DNA of 64,000 nucleotides. Origin: Promerops cafer (taxonomy: Eukaryota; Chordata; Aves; Passeriformes; Nectariniidae). A program made the translations under genes and the position numbers. Of the stretch, positions 1-11,627 are shown piece after piece (the first letter of the stretch is position 1; every line of letters begins with the position of its first letter). Under the pieces are notes generated by a model. It saw only the letters and a list, made by a program, of their open reading frames with translations. It searched no databases and was not told the DNA's origin. The stretch spans positions 408,417-472,416 of the forward strand of contig VZSE01015530.1 of the NCBI GenBank assembly GCA_013398275.1, read 5' to 3'.

Positions 1-1984
1 TCTCACTTTTCTTTATACCAAAATAGAAGGGATGTTCTTCAGTTATTGCACTGAAAAATACTCTTGGGTATATTGTACCTAAAGGGAACAAATTCATTAT
101 ATAGCAGCACATTAAAAAACTGCAGTTACTCCAAACTGACAATTATATTTTGAAATATTAAAGTTTGCTAGTTTTTTTTTTGATAGCTCTAGTTTAAACA
201 GATAGATCAACATGAACAAGTTCCTAATAGTATGCAAGATATTCAATTTACATTCTTCTTTTGTTGACTCTACAATGACTCTTCAAAAAAAGATAAAATA
301 TAATAAAAAGATGTTGAACAATATTAAAGTTCATACTGATTTTGGATGTTTGCTAAGTGTAATTCCATTTGCTAATATTTCCAATAAAACAGCTTCTTTT
401 TCATTTAAGATATAATCTTACACAAAAATGTACCAGATTTAAGCTTGGATCTTCATATGTTTTAATGGACAGAGAGATTGAGGGATGAAAATGTTTTGAG
501 AAAGCAGGAAAAAAATACAGCAGGGTGAATGAATCAGGGCAGGGTTTAAAATAGCTACAGGTGAATGTATACATAGATAAATATATATATATATACACAC
601 ACTCTCACAGGTATGTGTTTGTAGGTAGACACAGGTGTGCTGGGAGGGTTGAGGAGTGCTGCCCACCCCACTGGGTCACACTTTCAGTACACTTCTGTTC
701 AGGTTACACAGGTGTTGCACTCCTTCAGTTTGCTACAGAACAATTTATTTTAAAAGAAACTTCAGCTTGTAGGAGCCACTTGCAGCTAAGTAGAAGCTAA
801 GTACTGGCCTAATATGAACAGATTAGTATTTATTATAGTGTTTACAATACTGTAACAGAGTGTTGAATGCTAAAAGATAACAGGGGGAAAAATGCTTACC
901 TTAAAATGAGCCTGTTTTCTTTCCTTAACTCCTTTCCACCACCTTACCCGAAAATACTTCCCATCCTACAGATGCATTTGATGGAAAACTGTCTCTCCTG
1001 ATGCAGCTGTTCCATTTTTTATAAGTGAGTACTCATTGACTTGGTATGTAAGAATAACCTTATGCAGGTTGGTCATATGGCTTTTATTTGAGAATCCATC
1101 TAGGGAATAGGCCTTGCAAGGAAGGAAAAGTCTTAGTTTATAGTAGCTGTTATAGTAGCTTACTTTATAGTACTGGTTAGGATACTCTTTATGAAACTGA
1201 AAGTCTCCAGCTCAGTCACAGTTCTGAGCAAGACATTAGTAAAATCTGATGTTTCAGCAGCCCAGCAAGTCATTAAAATGCTAATTTAAAATCATTAAAT
1301 GCTAAGGTATAGAGAAAAACCTCTATTTTATCAATGGCAGTTAAATCCTATTCTGAGTTTAGTGACTTAAAAAATATGTCTCCTTTCTTAAAAATAAATA
1401 ACTGTGAAAAAAACATTTCAATTTGATATGCCATACTTTTCCACAATATGAGAAAACAAGTAAAAAATATTTTTAGATCTGTTTCCGAATGTGTCAGGGA
1501 GAAATTAAGTATCAAAGTATATGTTAAACTCAGCATCTTCATATTACAAACTTGAAAATAATTTTTAACAATCTAGATTTTTATGTAGTAAAGTACCATC
1601 TTTTATTAGAACATTTGGCAGTATAAGAATGGGTTTGAGACAATACCTGCTACTTCTGCTTGCTGATTGGTTGAGGGTCTGTTAAGTGCTCAGAAATACA
1701 CAAGGAGCCACACATTTAGATGATGAGCTTATCTTGTCATATACTTGTACCCAAAATAGCACAACCTGCTAGCTCTGGTGTATTTTCTTTGGTTTTGACA
1801 CCAGATGTTATGATTTGCCTCTGAAACCTGAAGACACATAATGTGAGATTGAGAGAGGAGATGAAAAAAATACCAGGTGATGCATGAGTTGGTAGCCATA
1901 TTTTTAAGTCTGCTGCCATGTAGCAAAGTTATTCTTCTTATCCCCTGAATTCTCATCAAAAAATGAATAAAAATATTGGAATGC
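1..1984. other. Unique AT-rich non-coding stretch
   Basis: No gene or recognisable interspersed repeat is visible. A short (AT)n/(AC)n microsatellite lies at about 580-606. A splice-like unit is present at 972-1024: a long pyrimidine-rich tract ending in CAG just before 972, and a strong donor (GTGAGT) directly after 1024. However, all three forward frames contain a stop inside or at the end of those 53 bases, so it does not look like an internal coding exon. The open frames in this stretch are short and show no recognisable domain. Confidence 0.6.
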
Positions 1985-2350
1985 AAGGATGTAGGCTCCT
2001 CTGACAAGATGGCTGGCTTGGTATATGAGGGCAAAGCAGTAGATGTTGCTTATCTTGACTATAGCTTTTGATGCTCTCTCCCACAACACCCTCACAGATA
2101 AGTTGATTAAAAATAGGCTAGTGAACAGTTAGATGGGTCAAATACTGAATCAATTTGCAGACTGAAACATTGTGAGCAACAGGACAAAAGCCACCTGAAG
2201 GCCAGTCACCAGTGGTATACCCCAAGAATCTGCGCTGGGTCCAGTACAGTTTAACCTCCTTATTTATAACCTGGATGATGGGGGCAAAGTGCATCCTCAG
2301 CAAGTTTGCTGATGGAAGAAGTGTTTGATGTACCAGATGGTTTTGCTGTC
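1985..2350 (+). mobile_element. CR1 LINE fragment, reverse-transcriptase region
   Basis: Translating the + strand in shifting frames gives the conserved core of CR1 ORF2 reverse transcriptase. Visible blocks are GKAVDVAYLDYS near 2030-2065, a degraded SHNTL near 2080, RPVTSG near 2195-2215, then PQESALGPVQFNL, and a damaged form of the KFADD block near 2298-2315. A match to the following family block (PDG) ends near 2350. Stops and frameshifts show it is dead. It has neither the 5' part nor the 3' UTR of CR1, and it stops abruptly where an oppositely oriented CR1 endonuclease fragment begins. The family call is from recalled CR1 protein blocks; the boundaries are approximate. Confidence 0.85.
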
Positions 2351-2738
2351 CATCCTTCCTCAACCTCTTTGTTTTTAAGGTCTCTTTCCCAAGGTACTTT
2401 TCAAATCAGCATCCTGGATGGGCTGAAGTCTGCCTTCCAGAAGTCTACAGTAGAAATTTTGTTGATGCCCCTTCTTGTTTCAGTGAATATTGAGAACTCT
2501 ATTCCATGGTCACTGTACCCCAGAGAGCCTCCCACCACCTCATGTCCCACCAGCCCTTCTCTGTTTGTAAACAGTAGGTCCCAGCAGAGCCCCTCTCCGG
2601 TAGGCTTGCTCACAGGTGGGACAAGAAGCTCTCCTGCACACACTCTAAGAACTTCCTAGACCGCCTCTTCTCTGCTGTGCCACCTTCCCAGCAGATGTCT
2701 GGCAGGTTAAAGTCTCCCACAAAAAATAAGGTAGAAAA
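2350..2738 (-). mobile_element. CR1 LINE fragment, endonuclease region
   Basis: On the minus strand the frames read as the C-terminal half of the CR1 apurinic-type endonuclease domain. The visible blocks are GDFNLPDICWEGGTAE (about 2665-2715), FLECVQESFL, then LLFTNREGLVGHEVVGGSLG and YSDHG, which carries the conserved SDH of the endonuclease family. These are followed by the linker pieces TVDFWKADFS and VPWERDLKNKEVEE. Frameshifts separate the blocks, so this is a relic. Its upstream end is joined to a 5S rRNA pseudogene on the same strand. Its downstream end abuts an inverted CR1 reverse-transcriptase piece at about 2350. Recognition is from memory of CR1 proteins, but several blocks agree in order. 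Confidence 0.88.
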
Positions 2739-2740
2739 TA

Positions 2741-2855
2741 ACCTACAGCATCCAGTATTTACAGGCAGTCTCCCATCCAAATAACTGGGTTCGACCCAGC
2801 TAAACTTCTGAGACCAGATGGAATCGGGCATTCTCAGGGTGGTTTGGCCATAGGC
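2741..2855 (-). pseudogene. 5S rRNA pseudogene fused to CR1
   Basis: The minus strand reads as a nearly full-length 5S rRNA. It begins GCCTATGGCC at 2855 (the 5' start of vertebrate 5S is GCCTACGGCC), continues with CCACCCTGAGAATGCCCGAT, a degraded internal control region, TTGGATGGGAGACTGCCTG near 2762-2780, and ends with GCTGTAGGT near 2741. Its length is about 115 bases against about 121 for the functional RNA, with a deletion around 2781-2790 and scattered substitutions, so it is not expected to give functional 5S. Its 3' end runs within a few bases into CR1 endonuclease sequence of the same orientation, and one short open frame (2831 down to 2610) crosses the join. The head of the ancient amniote SINE AmnSINE1 also derives from 5S, but no Deu-type core is seen here. 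Confidence 0.85.
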
Positions 2856-2856
2856 A

Positions 2857-4860
2857 TATACTGATATATTGATTATAACCGTACCCTAGAGACATTTTTG
2901 AAAACACATCTCAAAATACCCCTTTACTGCTAGCAGAGGGCAAATGATTATTACTCTTGAGCAGTGCTATGCAATCTGTCTTATACTGTGAGAGACTGGA
3001 GGAATTGCTGGCTCAAAACATTTCTTCATCTGCGTGTGTGGGGGAAGAGGCAGATCAGGCCTTGCTTTTGGTGAGGAGAAGCACTGCCCCATACATCTTC
3101 CTCCTCTGGGCTGGTATCCCAGTCCCCAGTGGCTGCCTCCAGCACACCGGAGGCAATGCTCCATACCCCACCACTGGAGCCCCAGCCCAGCTCCCAAGAG
3201 GTGAGGTGACTGCAACTCCCACATGGCAGATGGGCCTAGGAAGGCCAAGGGTGTTCAAAGTGGAAAACAAGGGGAGCTTGTCTTGAGCTTACCTCCTCTT
3301 GGAATTTCCATCAGGTGAGCACCGCTGGAACCAGGAGTGGTAGTTATGTTTGTTCTTTTCTATATCTTTTCTGTCTTTTTCTTCTTCTAATTCCCTGGAA
3401 TTTTTGAATAACTTAAAATTGAATGGGCTTAGAGTTTGCTAAGCTGAACGGACTAAGTTAATACTTTGGGAAGTGTTTTATGTTGATTGAATGCTGCTTT
3501 AAACCTTTTGCCAAAGTTCTTTGATTTTCTGAGGTTGCAATTAAAGTTTTTGTTGTTTTGACCACTTGAGAATATCTTGTCAGTATTTCTCTCGTGCATC
3601 TAACTGAGTTAGTGAACAACCATAATCCCTTTTTAAAGTCTTGTTGAGAGAGGTTTTCTGGGGCTGTACATATACATTACATGTAAATCATCTCTTGTTA
3701 TGATTGTTCTCTTTCTGAGTTTCATTTTTTTTCTTGCCTTTTCTAGTTTTGCCAGGATTTTACAGAGAAAGGAAATACTATCTCTTATGCACGTCAGCAA
3801 GATCAAGAGACAATACAGTGAGAAAATGTAATGAAGTTTGTTTAGAATGTCTGTCTCTCTTCTGTGAACAGCATTCAAACCCAATTGTATTCCAGTCTTC
3901 TATTTTCTACTGGTTGAACTCCATGCATGTTCTTCCCATGTGTTTACACACTTTTAAACAAGACACAGGAATGACAGGAATGACAATATTTCTAACCAGA
4001 AATTTGTTTTACAATTCAGTAAATCTAGATTCAAAATGGCCAAACTACCATCACATCTTTAATTTGAAAAGTTTCTTTCCCCCTAGTTTCAAACATTACA
4101 GGGGAAAGCATTTAACTTATATATTTAACAAATTAATGTGAATAAAAATGAATTAGTTGCTCTGTTTTTAACATTAATCTATATCAGAAAATGTCATATT
4201 CTCAACTGTAGTTTTTTACTTTAGTATCATTACCTAGAACTGAAAGTTTGTAATGTGAAAGCATTGTCTCCCAATGAGGTTTTATTGCAAACATTTGAGA
4301 GATCATATTTCTAGTAGTTATATAAATGATTGATTTTCTTGAAGTGTTATCTTTCTCATACAATCTTCAAGTTCATCAGATAGAAGTACATTAATTTCAC
4401 AAGGAAAGCACAGCAGCTGCAAAAGAGCTGTGGTTTTTAACACCTGAAATGTAAGTTTCAACTCATTAGAACATTGAAAATTCATTTTTTATTTTTACTG
4501 CAACTCAAATCACCTTGCAATTTCTTTACTACTCAAACATGCATCAGACAATAGAGTTTCTACGCAAAATTGCTTTCTTTCAGAAATATTTAAGTTTCAT
4601 GCAATATGCTGGGAAAAACAATCTTATTTTTCACTGTTGAAGATTATAGGCATAAAAATGTTCTCCTGCAATGTACAATAATGTTAAGATTTTTATTTTT
4701 AAAATATTGACAATTGCCTACCACAGTTACTGCAATTATCAGTAGTTAACAGTTTGAAACAGAATATTTATGTTTTGTTTTTATCTCACCAGTGGTCACT
4801 CTGGCACGCAAAAGTAGCAGCAAGTTCTATACCCATATAAGAAGATATCCTTGTGTACTA
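2857..4860. other. Unclassified non-coding stretch with a GC-richer block
   Basis: About 2990-3260 is clearly more GC-rich than its surroundings and is open on both strands over 90-110 codons. It shows no protein family I recognise. Donor-like sites are visible (GTGAGG after 3200, GTGAGC after 3313), but no convincing exon could be assembled. The rest (3320-4860) is ordinary AT-rich sequence. A 135-codon open frame at 3734-4141 (+) has no domain, biased composition or splice context and is treated as chance. Confidence 0.5.
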
Positions 4861-4861
4861 G

Positions 4862-5190
4862 ATGTGGTTGGGATGTTATTTTTCTCCATAACAGTCTGTA
4901 TGGTTCTAAATTTGTGACCATATTGGTAACTCATCAGTGTTTTAGTTGTTGGTGAGCAGTGCTCACACAGTGTCAAAGCCTTTTCTGTTTCTCACACTGC
5001 CCCCTCAATGAGTAGCCCTGGAGGTGGGCAGGAGGTTTCAGGGGGACACAGGCAGGACAGATGGACCAAGCTGACCAAAGGGATACTCCATGCCATAGGA
5101 CATCATGCTAAGCCATAAACCTGATGGGGGAAATGTTTCCCAAGTAGCCTTTGTTTGGAGCACAGCTGGGGGAGGATGTTTTTGCACTAC
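4862..5190 (+). mobile_element. Avian ERVL-like LTR fragment
   Basis: The + strand matches the recalled order of a common avian LTR. It has a GTGGTTGGGATGTT-like start, CATCAGTGTTTTAG, GAGCAGTGCTCACACAGTG, AAGCCTTTTCTG followed by CTCACAC, a GGGGGACACAGGCAGGACAG block, CTGACCAAAGGGATACTCCA, then CATCATGCTAAGC before a degraded TATA box (CATAAA) and a TTTCCCAAGTA block. The 3' part of the LTR, with the polyadenylation site and terminal bases, is not recognisable, so this is a truncated or decayed single LTR. No internal retroviral genes flank it. The class label (ERVL-like) is from memory and less sure than the LTR call. Confidence 0.7.
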
Positions 5191-8100
5191 AGGAAGTCCA
5201 TGTCACAAGCTTCCAATGGGGTTGGAGGTGGAGTCTCTGTGTAGTCAAACCACACAAAAGGCATTTACACTTCAGTGTATTATTTGCTTTCTCATATTGT
5301 GACCATGATCTGTGACAGTCTGAGGTTCTCAGTCTTGATTCTGCACCTCTTTTGCATCATCTGAAATGGGTGAATGTAGTGGGACTGATTTTTAAAGTTT
5401 TCTTTCTTCATTTGAACAAAACCAAAACATCTTTTTTGACCTTTTCTAATTAGTCTAGCAACTGTTTGTTCTTAGGCCAATCATTAAAGCAGCTCCCTTG
5501 AATCACAGGTTGTTTCTCTGTCTGAGTGAAATAGCTTACTAAGGTGCAACAGTATTTGTGTCTTTACTGAACCCTTTATGCCAGTTCTGGCCTCTATCTT
5601 TCATAGCTTTTTTGCTCAATGAAATTTATGAAAGTGATTGTTGAAGAGTATTACATTAATTCAAATAAATTTATGATTTTGAAATTGACAGAGATATCTT
5701 CAATTCAGAAGCCTAAACATGATCATGAACTGTGAAGTAGTTTTCTTTTAAACAAAGTGAGTGCTGCACTCAGTTTTGATACAATCTTGATATATACAAG
5801 ACACACTCAAAAATAATAAGAAAAATTAATTTAATTAATATTTTTTAATGGTACTGTGGTAAAATTGCAAAAATGGTCTTTGTTAAGGTCTGAATTATTA
5901 TTTTCCAATAGTCTATTGTAATTTTGACGTTCTCCTTGTAAGCATGTGCCCAGTTTGTGGTTTTTTTTTTTAATTGGATGCCACTTTTTCATATAATGTA
6001 TCAGGGAATTTGTGCAATAATGCTCTGTAGGAATTATCAGATTTCCATAAAAACAAGAACATAAGATCATCTGCATGCCTTGCAATAATTCTTTGTACTA
6101 GCAATTGCTTTTCCTTGCAGTGCTGGTGGGTTAATGCAATCAACTCTAATTTCTCTATACCAACAGTCATCTTCCAGATGAGTAGTTTTTAATCTTGTAA
6201 ATTTAGAGATTTTTATGTTATATAATAAACTGCATACAACTACAGTCAAAATAAAGCCAAAAAATGGAGTAGCAGAGGTGATGCAGGAAACAGGTAGTTA
6301 AGGAATATTGTCTAATCTGTTATCCATAGTACACTGGATTCAATTCAGTGATGCATTATTTCATTCATGTCAATATTTAATTTAATTTTAAGATAAACTC
6401 TTGTATTTCATCATAATTGGTATCTTGTGAGGAGAAACAAGTAGTGAAAAAACTGGAAATTCAGAAAGGTATGAACAGTATAGCAAAAATATATTAACTG
6501 GCTTAGAAATAAAGAAAAAGGGGAAAGAAATACAAAAGAATTATATAAGAGACTGATTTTTAAAGTTTTCTGTAATGCATCAATAGTAGCAGTGTTCTTC
6601 AAAAAGGTATGCAAGTGATTACTACAGTCTAAACTTCCCTTATACAGAGTAATATTAAAACGATAAAGTGCTGTTCATAGGCATGATTTACATATTAATA
6701 CATATAAATTATGAAACAAATCATAACTCAGTGTATAGTATTTACAGTTCATTGTGTGTCATGCTAGAGCAACTTGACAATGGAGATGATTAAGTTTATG
6801 TCAACTTCTATGGTCACCTGGATTATGGTACTGAATTTTCTGAGATTAATTAACCTGAATAGCCTAATTACAGTCAGATAAGGATCTTATAGGGAAATAT
6901 TTAAGAGGAAGGAGGAAAAAAGGTTGAATTAGAAACTGTCTGAAGTTTGGAAGTACTCTGAATATCTTCAGCAACACTTGTCTCTTGATCTTTGATCCAG
7001 AGTAAGCCTTTTCTGTGCTGCAGCTTTTAACTATATAACCACCTAATAATGAGAACTATAGCTTGGTCTTGCTGCAAAATGTCTTCCTGCAGCTAAAATA
7101 TTCTGTCTAGCATCTCATACTTTCTAAATGTATTTATATCAGTGCATTACTCATCCGTAACATTACCTGAAAAAAATGACAAGTTGCTTTGTTCACAGCA
7201 GGCCCATTGAGATTCACAAGTTATATTTTGCACTGAAGAAAGAGAAAAAAGCCTCCAGTGTTAGCTTATTTACCCATTAGTGAGACTTGGGCTCTAGTAA
7301 TTGCTCCAATGAAAATTTAAGTACCACGTTTAAAAAGCGACTTAGAAAAGATTGAGGACAGCAAAATAACACATGGTTTTGTAGTGAAAGCATGACAGGG
7401 CAGGATGAATCTTGTATGGTTAAGTGTCTTCATGCAAAACTTCTATATACTCACAAGCTATAGCACAATCACTGTGTTACTGGGGTCCTGTTGCCACTTC
7501 TTTCCCTATTACACCACCATTTAAAGGAAAAAGGCTGGTTATTGCACTGCATTTGAGAAAAGATTTTGATAGTGATTCTTCACTGGAAAAGGTACCTTCC
7601 TGACCTCTGGGGTTAATGTTAAACCTCTAGAGCCACAGCCAAATGAGTAGGCCATTAACTATACCCTAGATTGAGGTTAAGCTAACTGTGGAAAATTACT
7701 AGATATGACATGAGACATTGCTGACAAAAGTTACAGATAACTCAAGGAAAGATGGGTGGATCTTAAAGGCTGGAAAGGAATTATGTGAGAAACAGCTAAA
7801 TTCCATGGGCTGTTGGAAGGTAACATTGAGAACCTTGGGGGCAGCATAACATTGTAAGACCAACGGCACTATGTATCTGTAACATTAATACCATGTATGG
7901 CTGATACTATATCAAAATGCTATGTGTGGGTATGGATATCATAAATCCAGGACCAGTAGGGACATGTAATAAGAGACAGGTTGTTTATCTGGGAGAAGAC
8001 TGGCGCTGAGAACGAAAGATACAAGAATGTGAAGAAGAACACCTGGATAATCCAAATTTTGTGGCCAGGGTTGTCATAGGTTACTAGTCAGGCAAACTTG

Positions 8101-8789
8101 TGCTTAGATTTTTGGCTGAAACAGATCAATAAACCATAAGAAGTAAACCTGCTTTCTTTTTAGTCAGTGGCACTGGGGTGGAAGTGGTGGGGAACTGCTG
8201 CCTCTTAATAGCAAGTTTACATCCAGACAGAAGGAGCATCCTGGTGTCGCTATGCCGGTGCCTGTTCCATACCATCAGCTACCCTCTGCTTCATAAAAGT
8301 TAAACATATTTCTGTGAGATTAATGTTAAGTGGTATCCTTTACTCAGTATATCCTGCTGCATCATTTAGGCATCTCCCAGCTATGCATAAATCCAGCAAC
8401 TGGCCAATCCCTCCTTCTCCCCTGGCCCTGGCTTTCAGGCATTTATTAAGCCATAATGTTATTCCATGCATTATAAGAAGAATCCGGCCATCTGATCTGC
8501 ACCACTAACAGGACTTCAGGCAAATACTACGTGCCTGCAAGGAAAGTGCTATAGAATATTCACTTTCTGGACAATCAAAACAAAAGACACCCATGGTGTT
8601 GAGTCATTCCCAGGACCTCCAGTAAAAAATGACAGGGTGTACTCCCTGACTTGCAGTATGCATTGCTCCTGTCTTGTGTACCATGTCCTTTCCACTTTGC
8701 CACATCTGAATCTTTATTACTTTCACCCTATCAGTTTATTAGTTTACTTTTTACTTCAACTTACTTTTACTCAGTAAGCTGTAAGTACA
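5191..8789. other. Unique AT-rich non-coding stretch
   Basis: Nothing recognisable is present: no CR1, LTR or SINE blocks, no RNA gene and no open frame above about 85 codons. Sequence just after 5190 could be a decayed continuation of the preceding LTR, but it cannot be aligned by eye. Confidence 0.6.
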
Positions 8790-9081
8790 GTGATAGGACA
8801 AGGGGGAATGTCTTTATACTGAAAAAATGTAGATTTCAATTAGATATTAGGAAAACAATTTTTACTGTGAGGGTGGCTGAAGGCAGCTCAAGCTTGTTGC
8901 TCTCTGTGAAATGAAACTGAAACACTTTGCCCAGAGAAGTTGTGGATGCCTCAGCCCTGGTAGTGTTCAAGGCCAGGCTGGATGGGGCTTTGAGCAACCT
9001 GGTCTGTGGAAGGTGTCCCTGCCAAAGGCAGTGGGGATAGAACTAGATGACCTATAATGTCCAAAGCCATTCTATGATTGG
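8790..9081 (+). mobile_element. CR1 LINE, 3' terminal fragment
   Basis: This is the standard 3' end of an avian CR1 in sense orientation. It contains GATAGGACAAGGGGGAATG, a TAGATATTAGGAAAACAATT block, TTTACTGTGAGGGTGGCTGA, CCCAGAGAAGTTGTGGATGC, GTGTTCAAGGCCAGGCTGGA, TTTGAGCAACCTGGTCTG, AGGTGTCCCTGCC, and the terminal CCATTCTATGATTG that represents the CR1 3' octamer repeat. It is strongly 5' truncated, as is normal for CR1, and carries no coding capacity. Confidence 0.93.
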
Positions 9082-11598
9082 GCACAGCAGCCTTTACTGC
9101 AATCTCTTTTACTAGCTGTGGCTGAACCTTATGGTGTGCCAACAGCTTTGTCTAAACCACAGACAATTTAGCAGGGATTTCCAAGGTCACAACCTGAAAC
9201 TCCAATCTTCTTCAACCCCACCTATGGCAGATTTTCTTTTTTTATCAAACTATACTCTCTGACTACTAATGATAATTAAGATGTGAAATAGGGGTATACC
9301 ACAATATGTAAATATTAAATAATAATAATAATAACAATAATAATAAATAACAATGGCAACTTCATAAATAAAATTATGTTTCTAGGTTGAGCTTATATTC
9401 TGGAAAATTATTTGGAAATGAGTAAAGTGGTACTCAGGATAGTCCTCAAATTTACTACAAGAATTGCATAAAATACTGTAAGAGGGTTCTGTAAGGAATG
9501 TAGGTGTAGTACAGTGCTGTTATGTTTTTGCTCATCCAATCCTAAATTACATTTTTTACACAGGCGCAGTCTTAAAAGGAATTATATGCATGGTATCTTC
9601 AAGTATGAAGGCATAAAACTTAGTCTACTTGGTTTTCTGTGAAAATGAAAAAATATCTCCTCAAACAAATACATCAGAAAAGCATGTTACTCCTTATTAT
9701 TGAAGGACCTAATCCAGTAGAAAACAAGAATAAAATTCTACATGCCAGTCAATTATCCAGGTGTCAACATACACATAGGTTGACTGTGTACCCAAAATTA
9801 AGGCAAATATGAATGCTTGGTTTGCTGCTCCTATTACTTTCTTTACTTGTATAATTACTACACACTCTGGTGCTGTACCAAGTCAAAACCAATGGCTAAA
9901 CACACTACAAAATCTCAACAAAAACCATTGACTGACAACAAATGATTTTGCACATTCCTTAAAGCAGACTGGTTTTGTAAGGTGATTGTTGTTAGCTAGT
10001 GTCGTTTTGTGAGGTAATGTACCTACAGAAATCTGACTCTTATATTTTGGTTTTCAAAATGTATATCCTTCCACAGGATTCACTTTGATTTCATTAAACT
10101 TTTTATATAGCTATAAAAGGTTGGGTATAATTTATTTTTGTACAGATTAGACAGCATATTTTTTTATTCTTTTGTTATGGACAGAGTAAATCTCTTTGTT
10201 AACTCTAAGGGTTTTTTTCCCTGATTATTTAATCAGACTCATAATTTATTATTTTGGCAAATGAAGTAAAAAGATTGTCTTACAATAATTTATATTTATT
10301 TTAATACATTTGCATATGTATTTGGTATGCCTACAGGCATATATTTGGGCACAGGCTGTGTGTCCAAGTAATGGTGCTATCTCCTGGTATGCCCTTCTAA
10401 TATCTTTAATAAATTATACTATCAAATAACTACTAAGATAAATAACAAGATGGAAGGAAAATATCTGCTGCATAATCTTGGTTCTTTTCCCTTATATAGA
10501 ATATATCTAGCAAAATTGTTTTTAGAGAAGTTCATTATACAAAATCAATTATTATTACCAAAGTATCCACCCCTGATATAACTTTTGTTGTAGTATTATA
10601 TTCTTGTGGTCACCCAAGACCACATGGATGGTTAGCCCCTCAAAATAGGTAAAATTCGAAACTGTAGGATAGTGTGCTTCCATGAAATGTACAATAAAAT
10701 GTACAACTTTATTTATAGACTATGGTTGAGTGATTTTTCTACTGCGAAGTGCAGAAGTGAGGTTAGCAAGTTAAGGGCACTGCATCAAGAGCTGATTAAT
10801 TGACTCTGAGAGAGTGAATATGTGTCTGCCATGCTAGAGCAAAGACCATATGTTACACTATCACTTTCATTCCAAATGCATCTTAGCCGAGTGACAAGAA
10901 TAATTTCTGACAAGCAAGGAATTTGTCTAATACAAGAGATATCACCATTTGCAACAGCAGAATTGCTGAATGACCTGCGGTCGGTCCTAAGACTTACTCT
11001 TAGGCAACATACTAAGGCTTCATTTAAAATTGACAGTGTTTGTCATCTCTGAAAGGAGCTGAAGAAAATGTCATTCAAAGTCAGTGCTTCAGAGTGCTGA
11101 GTGCCAGACAGAAATTAATGCAGCTTCTTTTAGATCAACTATGTTCATGGTAGATATCAAAGGGGTGCAATAAATGTTGAAAATCATTTCACTGCAGACA
11201 TAATATCGTGTTGGATAAAGTGTTAGAAACATTGCTTTTGGAGCTAAATTACACATTCTAAGATGTCAATATCTTGTTTGAAGCAAGTAAGGTCCATTTA
11301 CCCTATTTTGCATACAAACTCTGTGGTTCACTTTTAAATCATACCGATTAAAATAATCAATTTTATTTACAAGTGTGCAGTTCTTCAGATAAGTTACTTT
11401 GTTGCCATAATGATTTCTTTCCCTAGTGACATAATATTCAATTTAACAAATCAAATTTAGTTAGTAATTCTATGGTTTTTAAAACAGTAAAAACTGAAGA
11501 TTCAGTTCTCCTCACTGCAGTGAGGCAATCACTATGCTAACTTTTTCAGTGTCTGAAACTGAAAGACACAGGAAATATATGATTTTGGAAACTGGTGT

Positions 11599-11627
11599 TT
11601 CACTAAATTCAGAAACTATTTAGTGAA
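11599..11627. repeat. Perfect 10-bp inverted repeat
   Basis: TTCACTAAAT at 11599-11608 is followed after a 9-base spacer by its exact reverse complement ATTTAGTGAA at 11618-11627. This is a short hairpin candidate of unknown meaning; perfect arms of this size are expected to occur by chance occasionally in 64 kb. Confidence 0.6.

Noticed and set aside
972..1024. Strong acceptor and GTGAGT donor around 53 bases
   Set aside because: All three frames contain a stop within or at the end of the segment, so an internal coding exon is excluded. A lncRNA exon cannot be excluded but has no other support.
2610..2831. 73-codon frame that looks like a protein with an endonuclease motif
   Set aside because: Half of it is translated 5S rRNA pseudogene and the other half a fragment of CR1 endonuclease. 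The frame breaks beyond it, so it is not a gene.
2741..2855. Functional 5S rRNA gene or an AmnSINE1 head
   Set aside because: The deletion and substitutions argue against a functional gene, and the 3' neighbour is CR1 endonuclease sequence, not a Deu-type SINE core.
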